DNA from: Bacillota bacterium
Lineage (GTDB): Bacteria; Bacillota; Limnochordia; Limnochordales; Limnochordaceae
NCBI GenBank assembly: GCA_017577405.1
Contig: PIUA01000021.1
Span: 62,001-126,000 of the forward strand
Direction: 5' to 3'
DNA: 64,000 nucleotides
Below, in pieces: positions 24,203 through 33,218 of this stretch. The notes under the pieces were generated by a model. The model was not told the DNA's origin and ran no database searches. It saw only the letters and a list, made by a program, of their open reading frames with translations. How positions within the stretch are numbered: the stretch's first letter is position 1; the number at the start of each line of letters is the position of its first letter. Both the position numbers and the translations under genes were made by a program.

Positions 24203-25918
24203 ATGGGGGCTCTTCGCAGTGGGGTCGGGGGAGGCCTTCGGGGCCTCCTGCGGGGGAATCGGGTTGGGAGAACCCTCATGGGCGTCGTCCCATGGGAGCA
24301 TCTCGTTGCGTGGCTGGCTGCGGTCGACCTGGAGCGCGCGCTGAAACTGGTCCATGGCTGGGTGCAGCACGCCCCTGATTGGGCCCTGGGTCAGGCCCTC
24401 TGGGGCGATCTTCTCTTCCGGAGTGGCCGCTTGGCCGAGGCCCTGGAGGCCTACCGGGCCTACCTGCTGGCCCACCCCCACGACCGGCGCCGGTACCGGG
24501 CGGTGGTCGGGGGCGCCCTGCGGGGCGGTCTGGTCGCGGAGGCTCGGGAGCTTCTCCAGGCGGTGGCCGCCCGCCATCCAACCAACCTCGAAGCCCGGAA
24601 CTACCTGGCCGTTCTCCACCTGCTCCAAGGCGAACTCGACCAGGCTGAGGCCCTCTGGCATCAGCTCTTGAGCGAAGATCCCCGCTACGGTGCGGCCCGG
24701 GCCAACTTGGGCATTGTCTACCATTTCCGCGGGCGCTTCGCCCAGGCGATCCTGGAGTTCAAGCTGGCCATGGAGCTGGATCCCGACTATGGGTACATCG
24801 CCCAGGGGAATCTGGGCCACACCTACTTTCTCCTGGGACGTTACGACGAGGCCCGGGCTGTTCTCGAGGACCTGGTCCGCCGCCACCCCCGCTACCAGGA
24901 GGCCCGGGCCCTGCTGGCCCGGATCCTCGCGGCCCAAGGCCAGGTCAAGGAGGCCATCGGCCTCCTGGAGCGTGTTCGCCGTCGGGTGCCGGGTGGGTAC
25001 GAGCTGACCGTCGACGCCTCCTTGGCCGAGGACCTGGCCCTCCTGGCCCGCCTCTACCTCCAGCAGGGGGCCCTGGATCGGGCGGAGGCCGCTTGCCGGG
25101 AGAGTCTGAAGCTCCAGCCCCATCTCCTCGAGTCCCTGGTCCTTCTGGGGGAGATCTGCCTCATCCGCGAGCGGCCCCAGGAGGCGCTGGAACCGTTGGA
25201 GCGGGCGGCGGCCCTGGCTGGGGAGGGGCCGCAGGGCGAGCTGATCCACCGCCACCTGGCCCTTGCCTACTACCAGGCGGGCCGGGTGGCCGAAGCGTCG
25301 GAGGCCTTCCGGAAGGCGGGCAACAGCCCGCTGGCTCAGGCCGCGGAAGAAGGGGCCGATCAGGAGGCGATCGCGGCCCGGCTCCACGAGCTCTACCAGC
25401 GGCTGGACCGGGAGGGGGAGGAGCCGGGCCTCCTCCTGGAGATCGGCCGGCTCCGGATCGCCCAGGGAAGGTTGCGGGAGGCCCAAGACCTTTTCAGCCG
25501 GGCCGTCGCCTTGGCCCCTGACCGGGCCGAGGCCAACTACGAGCTGGGGATGGCCGCGTACCTGGCTTTGGAGTACGATCGGGCCGTGGTCGCCTTCACC
25601 CGGGCCCTCGAGGCGGATCCCACCCTGGCTGCCGCCCACACCGGTCTGGGCTTGGTGGCCATGAGCCGCGGGCGGCCGGCGGACGCGGCGGCCCAGTTCC
25701 GGCTGGCCATGGCGCTGGCCCCTGAAGAGCCCGTCCACCGGCTCAACCTGGCCCGGCTGGCCCGGTGGACGGGACAACTGGATGAGGCTGAGAGGCTGTT
25801 GGTCCAGGTGCTGGCGGAAGCGCCCGACTGGGAACCGGCCCGTCGGGAGTGGGAAGCGCTCAAGGCGCGGGCCGGACCGGGGCGGGACGGAAGGTTGGAG
25901 GAAGCGGGGAACGGGTGA
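24203..25918 (+). CDS. large tetratricopeptide-repeat protein
   Basis: About 571 residues. From residue 30 to the end it is built almost wholly from TPR helices ([71 protein letters not shown]). There is no signal peptide or membrane segment, so it is probably a cytoplasmic scaffold. The stop overlaps the start of the GGDEF gene (TGATG). ATG 24203 lies very close to GGGAGGAGG; ATG 24278 is an alternative. Partners are unknown. Confidence 0.8.
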   Translation: MGALRSGVGGGLRGLLRGNRVGRTLMGVVPWEHLVAWLAAVDLERALKLVHGWVQHAPDWALGQALWGDLLFRSGRLAEALEAYRAYLLAHPHDRRRYRAVVGGALRGGLVAEARELLQAVAARHPTNLEARNYLAVLHLLQGELDQAEALWHQLLSEDPRYGAARANLGIVYHFRGRFAQAILEFKLAMELDPDYGYIAQGNLGHTYFLLGRYDEARAVLEDLVRRHPRYQEARALLARILAAQGQVKEAIGLLERVRRRVPGGYELTVDASLAEDLALLARLYLQQGALDRAEAACRESLKLQPHLLESLVLLGEICLIRERPQEALEPLERAAALAGEGPQGELIHRHLALAYYQAGRVAEASEAFRKAGNSPLAQAAEEGADQEAIAARLHELYQRLDREGEEPGLLLEIGRLRIAQGRLREAQDLFSRAVALAPDRAEANYELGMAAYLALEYDRAVVAFTRALEADPTLAAAHTGLGLVAMSRGRPADAAAQFRLAMALAPEEPVHRLNLARLARWTGQLDEAERLLVQVLAEAPDWEPARREWEALKARAGPGRDGRLEEAGNG

Positions 25919-27066
25919 TGAGGCGGTTGTTGGGGCGCTGGCGGGGGGTGGCGGGAGGCTCCCGGCGGAGCTCCGGCAGGGGCGGCAAGGCCCGGGTCGA
26001 CCGGGGGCTCTTGGACCTTCTGGCCGTCCACGAGTTCACCGAGGTGCTGGCCCAGGCGACGGAGGTGGGCGACATCCTGGGGATGCTGGCCGACTCCATC
26101 CTCCGGGTGGCCCCCTACGACGCCTGTGCCATCGTGCTCCGTTCCGACGAAGGCTCCCATGCGGTGCCCATGCTGGTGCGGGGGCTGCGGCCCGAGCTCC
26201 TGGAGGACGGCCAGCCCCTGGGCGCGTCCGACCACCCCCTGGGCCTGGTCCTCCGGACGGGCCACCCCCTCTTGGTCTCCGACTTGGAGGAGCAACCCCG
26301 CTGGGCCTGGCCCGCCTGGGCCCACCTCCGCTCTCTGCTGGTCCTGCCCCTGATGATCCAAGGGGAGGTTCTGGGCGTCGTCTCCCTCCACCACCGGGAA
26401 CCGGGCGCTTTCCATCCAGGCCAGTACCGGGTCCTCTTGATCCTCACCCGCCTCGCGGCCTTGGCCGTCAAGACGACCCGGCTCTACCAGCAGACAGCCC
26501 GCCTGGCCGTCACCGATGGCCTCACCGAGCTGTACAACTACCGGCACTTCCAGGAGTCCTTGACCGCCCATATTCGGGAGGCCCAGGCCTGTGGCTCGCC
26601 CATCAGCCTGCTCATGGTGGATGCCGACGCCTTCAAGCGGATCAACGACCGGTTCGGTCACCTCCTGGGCGACCAGATCCTCAGGGAGCTGGGGGAGGTG
26701 CTCCGGGAGAGCGTCCGGGCGGGCGACCTGGTCTTCCGCTACGGCGGGGAAGAGTTTGCCATCGTGCTGCCGGGGACGGACACCCCGGAGGCGGCTCGGG
26801 TGGCTGAAACCATCTGCCACCGGGTGCGGACCACCCCCTTCAGCCACGGGATTCGCCTGACGGTCAGCATCGGGGTGGCCTCCTACCCCAGCCAGGCGGC
26901 CAGCAAGGAGCAGCTCATCCGCCTGGCCGACGCCATGGCCTACGCGGCCAAGCGCTCGGGCAAGGACCGGGTGATGGTCGCCTCGGTGCGGAGCCCTTCT
27001 CCCCCCCTCTTTCCCCCACCGGCCCCAGGGCAGGATTCGCCCGGCCCGGAAGCGAACCAGCCTTGA
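25918..27066 (+). CDS. GAF-GGDEF diguanylate cyclase
   Basis: 382 residues. A GAF sensor domain spans about 35-190 ([21 protein letters not shown] ... [19 protein letters not shown]), followed by a GGDEF domain at about 196-360. The signature is GGEEF (276-280), preceded at the right distance by RAGD (267-270), the RxxD inhibitory site, so it should make c-di-GMP from two GTP and be product-inhibited. A Pro-rich tail follows. TGATG overlap couples it to the TPR gene, and it is followed by DnaD and DnaB. Confidence 0.92.
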   Translation: MRRLLGRWRGVAGGSRRSSGRGGKARVDRGLLDLLAVHEFTEVLAQATEVGDILGMLADSILRVAPYDACAIVLRSDEGSHAVPMLVRGLRPELLEDGQPLGASDHPLGLVLRTGHPLLVSDLEEQPRWAWPAWAHLRSLLVLPLMIQGEVLGVVSLHHREPGAFHPGQYRVLLILTRLAALAVKTTRLYQQTARLAVTDGLTELYNYRHFQESLTAHIREAQACGSPISLLMVDADAFKRINDRFGHLLGDQILRELGEVLRESVRAGDLVFRYGGEEFAIVLPGTDTPEAARVAETICHRVRTTPFSHGIRLTVSIGVASYPSQAASKEQLIRLADAMAYAAKRSGKDRVMVASVRSPSPPLFPPPAPGQDSPGPEANQP

Positions 27067-27116
27067 GGCGACCGCTCTTCACGTTCCCCTTGTTCAACGA
27101 TCGCGGAGGCATCCAG

Positions 27117-27920
27117 ATGATTCGCTCCAGTGGTTCGTCCGGGGTCCACCTGTGGGACGAGGCCGACGCAGCGCTCCTCGTGCCCGAGCGCCTCATCGTG
27201 GAAACGCAGCGCCAGGTGGGCCCGGTGGCCATCGCCCTCTGGGTCTCCCTGCGGTACCTGGCCCTCCGGGAGACGCCCGTCACCGATCCCGTGCGGCGCT
27301 TGGCCGAGTTGACGGGACTGGCCGAGGCCGAGGTGCGGCGGGGGCTGGACACCTTGGAGGCGGCCGGGCTCTTGGAACGGACCGCCCGGGGCTGGCGGCT
27401 GCGCAGCGGGCCCAGCCAGCGGCGGGCAGCAGGCACCGGGCCCTTCGATGGGCGGGGCACCGGCGCGCCCGGGACGGGCCCGGCCCCCTCGCCCGGGGAG
27501 GTGGCCGCCGCCCGGGAGGAGGCGGCCGACCTCCAGGCGGTGGTGGCCATCTATCACAAGTGGATCGGGCTTCTGGGCGAGGCCCAGTACGAGCGTCTCC
27601 GGTATTGGCTGGAGACCATGGGGATGAGCGCCGATGTGATCGCCGTCGCCATCCGCCAGGCGGCCCTCCAGGCGCCCCGTCCCCGGATGAGCTACATCGA
27701 GGGTATCTTGCGGAACTGGTACAACGATGGGATCCGCACCCTGGAGGATTTGGCCGAGCAGGGCCAGCTCGCGGAGGTGATGGGCGCCGCCGGCCGGGGC
27801 CGCTCGGAGCGGGGCAGCAGCGACCCCATCCCCGAGGGGTCGGCCAACGCCGCGGCCTACCGTCCCGTCGATCCCGATCAGGTTGCTCGATGGAAGGAGC
27901 TCTACCCTGATGAGTACTGA
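27117..27920 (+). CDS. DnaD-domain replication initiation/primosome protein
   Basis: 267 residues. An N-terminal winged-helix region (residues about 15-95, VRRLAELTGLAEAEVRRGLDTLEAAGLL), a Gly/Pro-rich linker, and a C-terminal DnaD/DnaB_2 domain with the YIEGILRNWYNDGIRT signature near 200-215. Such proteins help load the replicative helicase and remodel origin DNA. ATG 27117 has GGAGG eight bases upstream. It overlaps the helicase gene by 11 bases, so loader-type protein and helicase are co-translated. It is a DnaD-type rather than a DnaI AAA+ loader. Confidence 0.85.
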   Translation: MIRSSGSSGVHLWDEADAALLVPERLIVETQRQVGPVAIALWVSLRYLALRETPVTDPVRRLAELTGLAEAEVRRGLDTLEAAGLLERTARGWRLRSGPSQRRAAGTGPFDGRGTGAPGTGPAPSPGEVAAAREEAADLQAVVAIYHKWIGLLGEAQYERLRYWLETMGMSADVIAVAIRQAALQAPRPRMSYIEGILRNWYNDGIRTLEDLAEQGQLAEVMGAAGRGRSERGSSDPIPEGSANAAAYRPVDPDQVARWKELYPDEY

Positions 27921-29316
27921 AGTTGTCCCCGTCGGAGAGGCCTGGCCCCCCCAGCGGGGGAGGCTGAGCGATCCCGAGGCGGAACGCCGGGTCTTGGGCA
28001 TTCTCATTCAGTACCCCGAGCTGATCGACTCGGTCATCGACCGGTTGCGGCCCCACCACTTCCAAGACCGGACCACCCGGAAGGTCTTCGACGCCATCCT
28101 CAGCCTCTACACCAGCCACGGCCGCATCTCCTACAGCCGGGTTTATGATCAGCTCCGCAAGGAGCGGGCCTTCCCGGACATCGAGCGGGTCCTCCTGGAG
28201 CTGACCGAGAGCTTCACGAGCCCCGGGGAGCTGGAGCCCAGCACCGAACTCTTGATGGCCGCCTACGCGCGCCGCCGCCTCTGGGAGGCGGCCCAGGCCA
28301 TCCAGCAGATGGTCTTGGAAGAGACGGAGACCAGCGTGGCCGAGTACCAGGCCCGGGCCCAGGAGATCATCTTCGAAGCCTCCCAGGAAGCGACGGGTCT
28401 GGAGGATGAGGTGAAGGATCTGGTCGACATCCTGGGCCGGTGCTACGTCCGCCTCACCGAGCGGCGGGAGGGGAAGCAGTCCTACGGCCTCCTGGTCCGC
28501 TTCCCCGCCATCGACTACCTGACGACGGGCTTCAAGCCCAAGGACCTCATCATCCTGGCCGCCCGGCCCTCCATGGGGAAGACCGCCCTGGCCCTCAACT
28601 TCGCCGTCAATGTGGCCAAGCGGAAGATCCCTGTGTTGATCTTCTCCTTGGAGATGGATGACGAGCAGATCGGGGACCGCATCGTCCTGAGCGAGCTTTT
28701 CCGGCTCCAGCAGACGGACACCCCCGTCTCCTCCATGGAGTACGCCACGCGCATGGACGATGCCAAGTTCGCCGCCACCCAGAGCATCTTCAACGAGCTG
28801 TACCACCTGCCCATCATGGTGGTCGACCGGCGGGGGCTGACCACCGCCGAGATCCGGGCCAAGGCCCGGAAAGTGAAGGCCCAGTATCCCGACCTGGGGC
28901 TGATCATCATCGACTACCTCCAGCTGATCCGCCCACCCCGGGAGTCCTCGACGAAGAACTGGGCCCTGGTGGTGGGCGACATGGTCCGGGAGATCCGGGA
29001 CCTGGCGGGCGAGCTGGATCTGCCCATCATTCTCCTCTCCCAGCTCAACCGAGGGGTGGAGGCCCGGGAGAACAAACGGCCCGTCATGTCGGACCTGCGC
29101 GACTCGGGAAACATCGAGGAGTTCGCCGATGTGGTCATGTTCCTCTATCGGGATGACTACTACTACCCCGAACGGGCCAAGCAGGAGGGGACCGAGGGCG
29201 AGGTCGAGGTGATCATCGCCAAGCAGCGCAAGGGACCGACGGGCTCGGCCAAGCTCCGCTTCATCCGGGAGTTCACCCGCTTCATCGAGCTGGCCCCCGA
29301 GGAGGCGGCCCGATGA
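27910..29316 (+). CDS. dnaB: replicative DNA helicase (DnaB; Bacillus DnaC)
   Basis: 468 residues. N-terminal helical domain (PEAERRVLGILIQYPELID), linker, then the RecA-type motor: Walker A AARPSMGKTALAL, Walker B LIIIDYLQLI, SQLNRGVEAR and DSGNIEEFADVV. It is the hexameric fork helicase. The ATG lies inside the end of dnaD; its stop overlaps the next start (ATGA). In B. subtilis the gene also lies downstream of rplI. Confidence 0.96.
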   Translation: MSTEVVPVGEAWPPQRGRLSDPEAERRVLGILIQYPELIDSVIDRLRPHHFQDRTTRKVFDAILSLYTSHGRISYSRVYDQLRKERAFPDIERVLLELTESFTSPGELEPSTELLMAAYARRRLWEAAQAIQQMVLEETETSVAEYQARAQEIIFEASQEATGLEDEVKDLVDILGRCYVRLTERREGKQSYGLLVRFPAIDYLTTGFKPKDLIILAARPSMGKTALALNFAVNVAKRKIPVLIFSLEMDDEQIGDRIVLSELFRLQQTDTPVSSMEYATRMDDAKFAATQSIFNELYHLPIMVVDRRGLTTAEIRAKARKVKAQYPDLGLIIIDYLQLIRPPRESSTKNWALVVGDMVREIRDLAGELDLPIILLSQLNRGVEARENKRPVMSDLRDSGNIEEFADVVMFLYRDDYYYPERAKQEGTEGEVEVIIAKQRKGPTGSAKLRFIREFTRFIELAPEEAAR

Positions 29317-29525
29317 CCCCCGACCTCGAGGTGGAGCGGCTGAAGATCCGCTTCATCGCCGCGTACGAACGGCTCCAGCAGCGGGGCCTGATTACCGAGG
29401 AAGAGTTTGAGGCGATCATCGACCTCCTGGACCGGCTCGATGAGGTGGACGAGGCCGAGCTGAAGGCGACGCTCGGCCGGTTCCAGGCCCTGAAGAAGCA
29501 GCTGGGAAAGGACGAGACGACATGA
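29313..29525 (+). CDS. small helical protein of unknown function
   Basis: 70 residues, strongly charged and predicted helical throughout (LKIRFIAAYERLQQRG, then EEEFEAIIDLLDRLDEVDEAEL). It is bound to both neighbours by ATGA overlaps: start in the dnaB stop, stop in the yabE-like start. The coupling says it is a real gene made in fixed ratio with the helicase. I do not recognise the family. Confidence 0.65.
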   Translation: MTPDLEVERLKIRFIAAYERLQQRGLITEEEFEAIIDLLDRLDEVDEAELKATLGRFQALKKQLGKDETT

Positions 29526-30568
29526 AGCCAGTGGTCGGCCCCAACCTCAACCTGGGCTCCCCTCGGGGCCGGGGGCCCCTGGGCATCCTGAAGGGAGCCG
29601 TCTTTCTCGCCCTGGTGGTGCTCCTGGCCGCGGCCGCGCCCCGCTGGGCGGTGAAGGAGGTGACCATCACCGTCGACGGGACCTCCCAAACGGTGACCAC
29701 CCTTCGGCCGAGCGTCGCCGGCGTGCTGGCCCAGGCGGCCATCGACCTGGAGGCCCAGGACCGGGTGGTCCCCGCCCCGGAGACCCGGGTGGTGGACGGG
29801 ATGACCATCCAGATCCGGAAGGCCTTCCCTATTGTGCTCAAAGTGGACGGCCAGGAGCTGGCGCTCTGGACGGCGGCCATGACCGTCCAAGAGTTTCTGG
29901 ACGAGGCCGGGGTTGCCTTGGGCCCCCTGGATGAGGTCACCCCTGGGTTGGAGACCCCCCTGCCGGGACCGGCGGAGGTGCAGGTGGTCCGGGTGGAGAT
30001 CGAGACCTTCTGGGAGGAGGAGCGGGTCCCCTACCAGGAGCTCCGCTGGGCGGAGCCCACCATGACCGTCGGCACCACCCGGGTGATCCGCCAGGGCCGG
30101 GAGGGCTTGGATCGGGTCCACGTTCAGCTCCGCTACGAGGACGGCGTGCTGGTGGAGCGGCGGGAGCTGGCCCGAGAACGGGTGGCCGATCCCGTCCACC
30201 GGATCATCGGGGTGGGCCAGCGGCGGCCGACGAGCACCCAGGTGGTCCAGACCCCCCAAGGACCCAAGCGGTACCGCCGGGTGCTGGAGGTGCTGGCGAC
30301 CGCTTACACCCCGGGGCCTGAGAGCACCTGGCCCTTCACCGACGGCCTCACGGCCACGGGGGTCGTCGCCCGCCGGGGCGTGGTGGCCGTCGACCCGACG
30401 GTCATCCCCCTGGGGAGCCACCTCTACATCCCCGGCTACGGCCTGGGCATCGCCGCCGACGTGGGGGCGGCCATCAAGGGGAACCGGATCGACGTGCTTT
30501 ACGAAGACCTGGACGACGCGCTCCGCTGGGGGCGGAAGTGGGTCAAGGTCTACATCCTCGACGAGTAA
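29522..30568 (+). CDS. YabE-like wall protein: DUF348 x2, G5, 3D domain
   Basis: 348 residues. Membrane segment or uncleaved signal at about 22-42, two DUF348 units (VTITVDGTSQTVTTL and IVLKVDGQELALWTAAM), a G5 domain at about 155-235, and a C-terminal 3D domain (ATAYTPG, GVVAVDPTVIPLGSHLYIPGYG, AADVG). The 3D double-psi barrel is shared with MltA-type transglycosylases, so a role in cell-wall turnover or spore resuscitation is likely. In B. subtilis yabE also precedes ksgA. Confidence 0.88.
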   Translation: MKPVVGPNLNLGSPRGRGPLGILKGAVFLALVVLLAAAAPRWAVKEVTITVDGTSQTVTTLRPSVAGVLAQAAIDLEAQDRVVPAPETRVVDGMTIQIRKAFPIVLKVDGQELALWTAAMTVQEFLDEAGVALGPLDEVTPGLETPLPGPAEVQVVRVEIETFWEEERVPYQELRWAEPTMTVGTTRVIRQGREGLDRVHVQLRYEDGVLVERRELARERVADPVHRIIGVGQRRPTSTQVVQTPQGPKRYRRVLEVLATAYTPGPESTWPFTDGLTATGVVARRGVVAVDPTVIPLGSHLYIPGYGLGIAADVGAAIKGNRIDVLYEDLDDALRWGRKWVKVYILDE

Positions 30569-30591
30569 GGGGGCAGGCCCAAGAACGGGGT

Positions 30592-31503
30592 ATGGGGGAT
30601 CTGGCACACCCGAGCAAGGTCCGAGCCCTGGCCCAGGCCCACGACCTCCGGCCCAGCCGGCATCTGGGCCAGAACTTCCTGGTCGATGAGAACATCGTCC
30701 GGAAGATCATCGCCGCGGCCCACCTCAACGGCACCGAGACGGTGGTGGAGGTGGGGCCGGGCTTTGGCGCGCTCACCCAGGAGCTCCTCCGGGCCGCGGG
30801 CCGGGTGGTGGCGGTGGAGCGGGACCCCCGGCTGGTCCAGATTCTTCGCCAGGAGCTGGGCTCGCCCCCCCACCTGCTCTTGGTGGAAGGGGATGCCCGG
30901 TGGGCTGACTGGCCTCGGCTCCTGGAAGAGGCCCACGCCCTGCCGCCGCGCCAGCCTGGTTCAGGCGCCGGGGGCGTCCCTGAAGCGGGGGAGCCCCGGG
31001 CCAAGGTGGTGGCCAACCTCCCCTACGCGGTGACGGCCCCGGTGCTCGTCAGCCTCCTGGAAAGCGGCGTGGCCTGGGAGCGGGGCGTGATCATGGTCCA
31101 GCGGGAGGTGGCCGAGCGCCTGACGGCCCCTCCGGGCAGCCGGGTCTACGGGGCTTTGACCTGCCTGGTCACCTACCATGCCGACGCCCAGATCGTCGCC
31201 CGGGTTCCCCCCACGGTCTTCTGGCCGCCCCCCCAGGTGGAGTCGGCCGTGGTCGCCTTGACCTTCCGCCCCTATCCGGGGGCCGAAGACGTCCCCCGGG
31301 AGCAGCTCTTCACCGTCATCCGTCTGGCCTTCCAGCAGCGGCGGAAGAGCCTCCGCCAGGCCCTCAAGACCCGGGGCGCGCCCTGGCCCAGGGACGGGGT
31401 GGACCACGCCCTGGCCCAGGCGGGCCTCGATCCCCTGAGCCGCGCGGAAGACCTGGGGCTGGACCAGTTCCTCCGGTTGACGGAGGCCCTCTTCGCCTTC
31501 TAA
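30592..31503 (+). CDS. rsmA: 16S rRNA (adenine1518/1519-N6) dimethyltransferase
   Basis: 303 residues. HLGQNFLVDENIVRKI, the SAM motif VEVGPGFGALTQEL, and the catalytic NLPY (ANLPYAVTAP). It dimethylates two adenines at the 3' end of 16S rRNA. Between the SAM core and NLPY there is a short Gly/Pro-rich insert. ATG 30592 is 23 bases after the YabE stop. The RNase M5 gene that often precedes it in Bacillus is missing. Confidence 0.95.
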   Translation: MGDLAHPSKVRALAQAHDLRPSRHLGQNFLVDENIVRKIIAAAHLNGTETVVEVGPGFGALTQELLRAAGRVVAVERDPRLVQILRQELGSPPHLLLVEGDARWADWPRLLEEAHALPPRQPGSGAGGVPEAGEPRAKVVANLPYAVTAPVLVSLLESGVAWERGVIMVQREVAERLTAPPGSRVYGALTCLVTYHADAQIVARVPPTVFWPPPQVESAVVALTFRPYPGAEDVPREQLFTVIRLAFQQRRKSLRQALKTRGAPWPRDGVDHALAQAGLDPLSRAEDLGLDQFLRLTEALFAF

Positions 31504-31540
31504 CCGGCCGGCTGCTGGGCAGGCCTTTCCACCGGGTTCC

Positions 31541-31569
31541 TTGCGATTCTGCCTTCTTCGAAGTATAAT
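31541..31569 (+). promoter_or_regulatory. sigma-A promoter of the ykuK-like gene
   Basis: TTGCGA (31541-31546), 17 bases, TATAAT (31564-31569), 31 bases before the ATG. Confidence 0.7.
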
Positions 31570-31600
31570 GGCCGGAGAGCGCTTGGGAGCCGGTGATCCC

Positions 31601-32074
31601 ATGGTCTTTGTCAGCCCCAGCAAGGGGCGTATGAGCTTTGATGAGGCGTTCGCGGATCTGATCGCCTACATTCAAGAGCAGCCCGACGCCCAATACAAGA
31701 TCATCGTCGGCACGGATTCGCAGGTCACCGATGGGGTGACCTGTTTCGTCACCGCGCTCATCGTCCATCGGCTGGGCAAGGGGGCCCGGTACTACTACAC
31801 CCGGGAGCGGGAGACCATGGGGCGGTCCCTTCGCCAGCGCATCTACTATGAGACCTCCCGCAGCCTGGGGTTGGCCAGCCAACTCACCGAGAAGTTGGCG
31901 GAGAACGGCTACGCCGACCTGAACGTGGAGATCCACCTGGACGTGGGGGAGCGGGGCGAGACCCGGGACCTGATCCGGGAAGTGGTGGGCATGGTCTCGG
32001 GCAGCGGCTTCGACGCCCGGATCAAGCCCGATTCGTACGGGGCCAGCACCGTGGCCGACAAGTACACCAAGTAG
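31601..32074 (+). CDS. YkuK family ribonuclease H-like protein (DUF458)
   Basis: 157 residues. Begins MVFVSPSKGRMSFDEAF, then IIVGTDSQVTDG and LDVGERGETRDLI, the family pattern of DUF458/YkuK with an RNase H-like fold. The Asp residues in GTDSQ and LDVG could be metal ligands. Function is not established. It has its own promoter and a strong terminator, so it is a single-gene unit. Confidence 0.85.
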   Translation: MVFVSPSKGRMSFDEAFADLIAYIQEQPDAQYKIIVGTDSQVTDGVTCFVTALIVHRLGKGARYYYTRERETMGRSLRQRIYYETSRSLGLASQLTEKLAENGYADLNVEIHLDVGERGETRDLIREVVGMVSGSGFDARIKPDSYGASTVADKYTK

Positions 32075-32078
32075 GGCG

Positions 32079-32110
32079 AAGGCCGGGTCCAGCCCGGCCT
32101 TTCTTTTTCT
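32079..32110 (+). terminator. Rho-independent terminator of the ykuK-like gene
   Basis: AAGGCCGGG (32079-32087) pairs with CCCGGCCTT (32093-32101) around TCCAG and is followed by a run of T residues broken by a single C. Confidence 0.9.
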
Positions 32111-32126
32111 CCATTCGGGAACTTCC

Positions 32127-32156
32127 TTGACACCAATTCAGCGGCTCTGCTATAAT
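32127..32156 (+). promoter_or_regulatory. veg promoter P1
   Basis: Perfect TTGACA (32127-32132), 18-base spacer, perfect TATAAT (32151-32156). It is immediately downstream of a terminator and followed by a second promoter. Confidence 0.9.
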
Positions 32157-32167
32157 ACCAGTTTCCT

Positions 32168-32196
32168 TTGACAAATGGCGTCACCTGTGGTAGAAT
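32168..32196 (+). promoter_or_regulatory. veg promoter P2
   Basis: Perfect TTGACA (32168-32173), 17-base spacer, TAGAAT (32191-32196) with an extended -10 TG. It is 12 bases downstream of P1. A similar tandem arrangement drives veg in B. subtilis. Confidence 0.88.
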
Positions 32197-32231
32197 AAGG
32201 CCAGCCGCAGTCTATCAGGAAGGTGATGCCC

Positions 32232-32501
32232 TTGGCGGTCGACCGAACCAACGCCCTGGATGAGATCAGGGCCCGGGTCGAAGCCTGCGTCGGCAAGCGC
32301 GTCAAGGTCAGGGCCAACCGCGGGCGTCGGAAGGTGCTGGAGACCGAAGGGATCATCGAGAGTACCTACCCGAAGCTTTTCGTGATCAAGCTCGATGGTT
32401 CGGAACCGGTCCGTCGACTTTCGTACACCTATGCGGATCTCCTGACGTCCACCGTCGAACTCACCCTCGACGAAGACCCGGCAGGCGTGGTCAACCTGTA
32501 A
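32232..32501 (+). CDS. veg: Veg protein
   Basis: About 89 residues from TTG 32232. The family core is clear: GKRVKVRANRGRRKVLETEGIIESTYPKLF in part, then VRRLSYTYADLLTSTVELTL. In B. subtilis Veg stimulates biofilm formation through the SinR pathway and its gene is one of the most strongly expressed. The TTG is preferred because AGGTGAT ends four bases upstream; the nearby GTG and ATG at 32223-32228 overlap that site. Two tandem sigma-A promoters precede it. Confidence 0.9.
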   Translation: MAVDRTNALDEIRARVEACVGKRVKVRANRGRRKVLETEGIIESTYPKLFVIKLDGSEPVRRLSYTYADLLTSTVELTLDEDPAGVVNL

Positions 32502-32512
32502 CCTGTGGAGCA

Positions 32513-32552
32513 CAAGACGTCTCTTTCCACCGGGGTGGCAAGAGACGTCTTG
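32513..32552 (+). terminator. terminator hairpin after veg
   Basis: A perfect 13-base-pair stem (32513-32525 with 32540-32552) encloses a second small CCAC/GTGG stem. Only a short T run follows, but the position right after veg and the stability make termination likely. Confidence 0.7.
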
Positions 32553-32591
32553 GTCCTTTGGGCCCCGGCCGGGGCCTGAGGGACCCGGAAC

Positions 32592-33200
32592 TCACCGAAC
32601 TCCGCCCGAGTCCCCCAGCCGGTCCAGGAGCTGCGACGCCTTGGCCCGGACCTCTGCCTTCTGCTCGCTGCTGAGACTGCGGGCCAGCCGGCGGAGCGCT
32701 GAGGTCATCTCCTCCCCTTCCCGGGCTTCCAGCCCCAACGACCGCAGGAAGGCGACCGTCTCCCGGTCCAGCCGTTGTCCCTGGGCCATCCGGAGGGCCT
32801 CGCCCCGGTCCCCGTGCCGAAGCAGGCAGGCCAGATCAGCCGAGTCCGACGGTGCCGAACCCCTTCCCTGGATCCCCCGTGCCATCGTCTCCACCCCTTT
32901 CCACTGCTGCAGGAAGGCCAGCAGCTTCGCGAGGGAGGCGCCGCCCCCACCCAGGGCCTCCAGGAGGGGCACCACCCGGGCCACCCAGGCCAGCCCCCCG
33001 CCCGCCGGGGACCGCTCTGGCTCGGGCAGGTCGAGTCCCGCCGCCTGCGCCCGGGCCCACTGCTGAGCGGCCAGCCCGTCGAGGCGGCGAACTTCTTCCC
33101 GGCGCCAGGCTTCCTCCTCGCGGGCCAGCGCCCGCCGTTCGTCCAGCAGCTCCAGCTCCCGGCCCAGGCGCTGGGCCGCGAGGGCGTCCCAACCGTCCAC
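32592..33200 (-). CDS. hypothetical protein, last gene of a minus-strand trio
   Basis: 202 residues. The first 50 residues are a charged coiled-coil-like helix (LGRELELLDERRALAREEEAW), the middle holds a Gly-rich LLEALGGGGASLAKLLAFLQQWKG, and the C-terminus has LRRLARSLSSEQKAEVRAKASQLLDRL. No recognised family. It follows the 336-residue gene by 18 bases. Arg/Ala-rich composition is like other high-GC spore-former proteins and gives no sign of foreign origin. Confidence 0.6.
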   Translation of the reverse strand: MDGWDALAAQRLGRELELLDERRALAREEEAWRREEVRRLDGLAAQQWARAQAAGLDLPEPERSPAGGGLAWVARVVPLLEALGGGGASLAKLLAFLQQWKGVETMARGIQGRGSAPSDSADLACLLRHGDRGEALRMAQGQRLDRETVAFLRSLGLEAREGEEMTSALRRLARSLSSEQKAEVRAKASQLLDRLGDSGGVR

Positions 33201-33218
33201 CGGCCATCCCCCTCCAAG

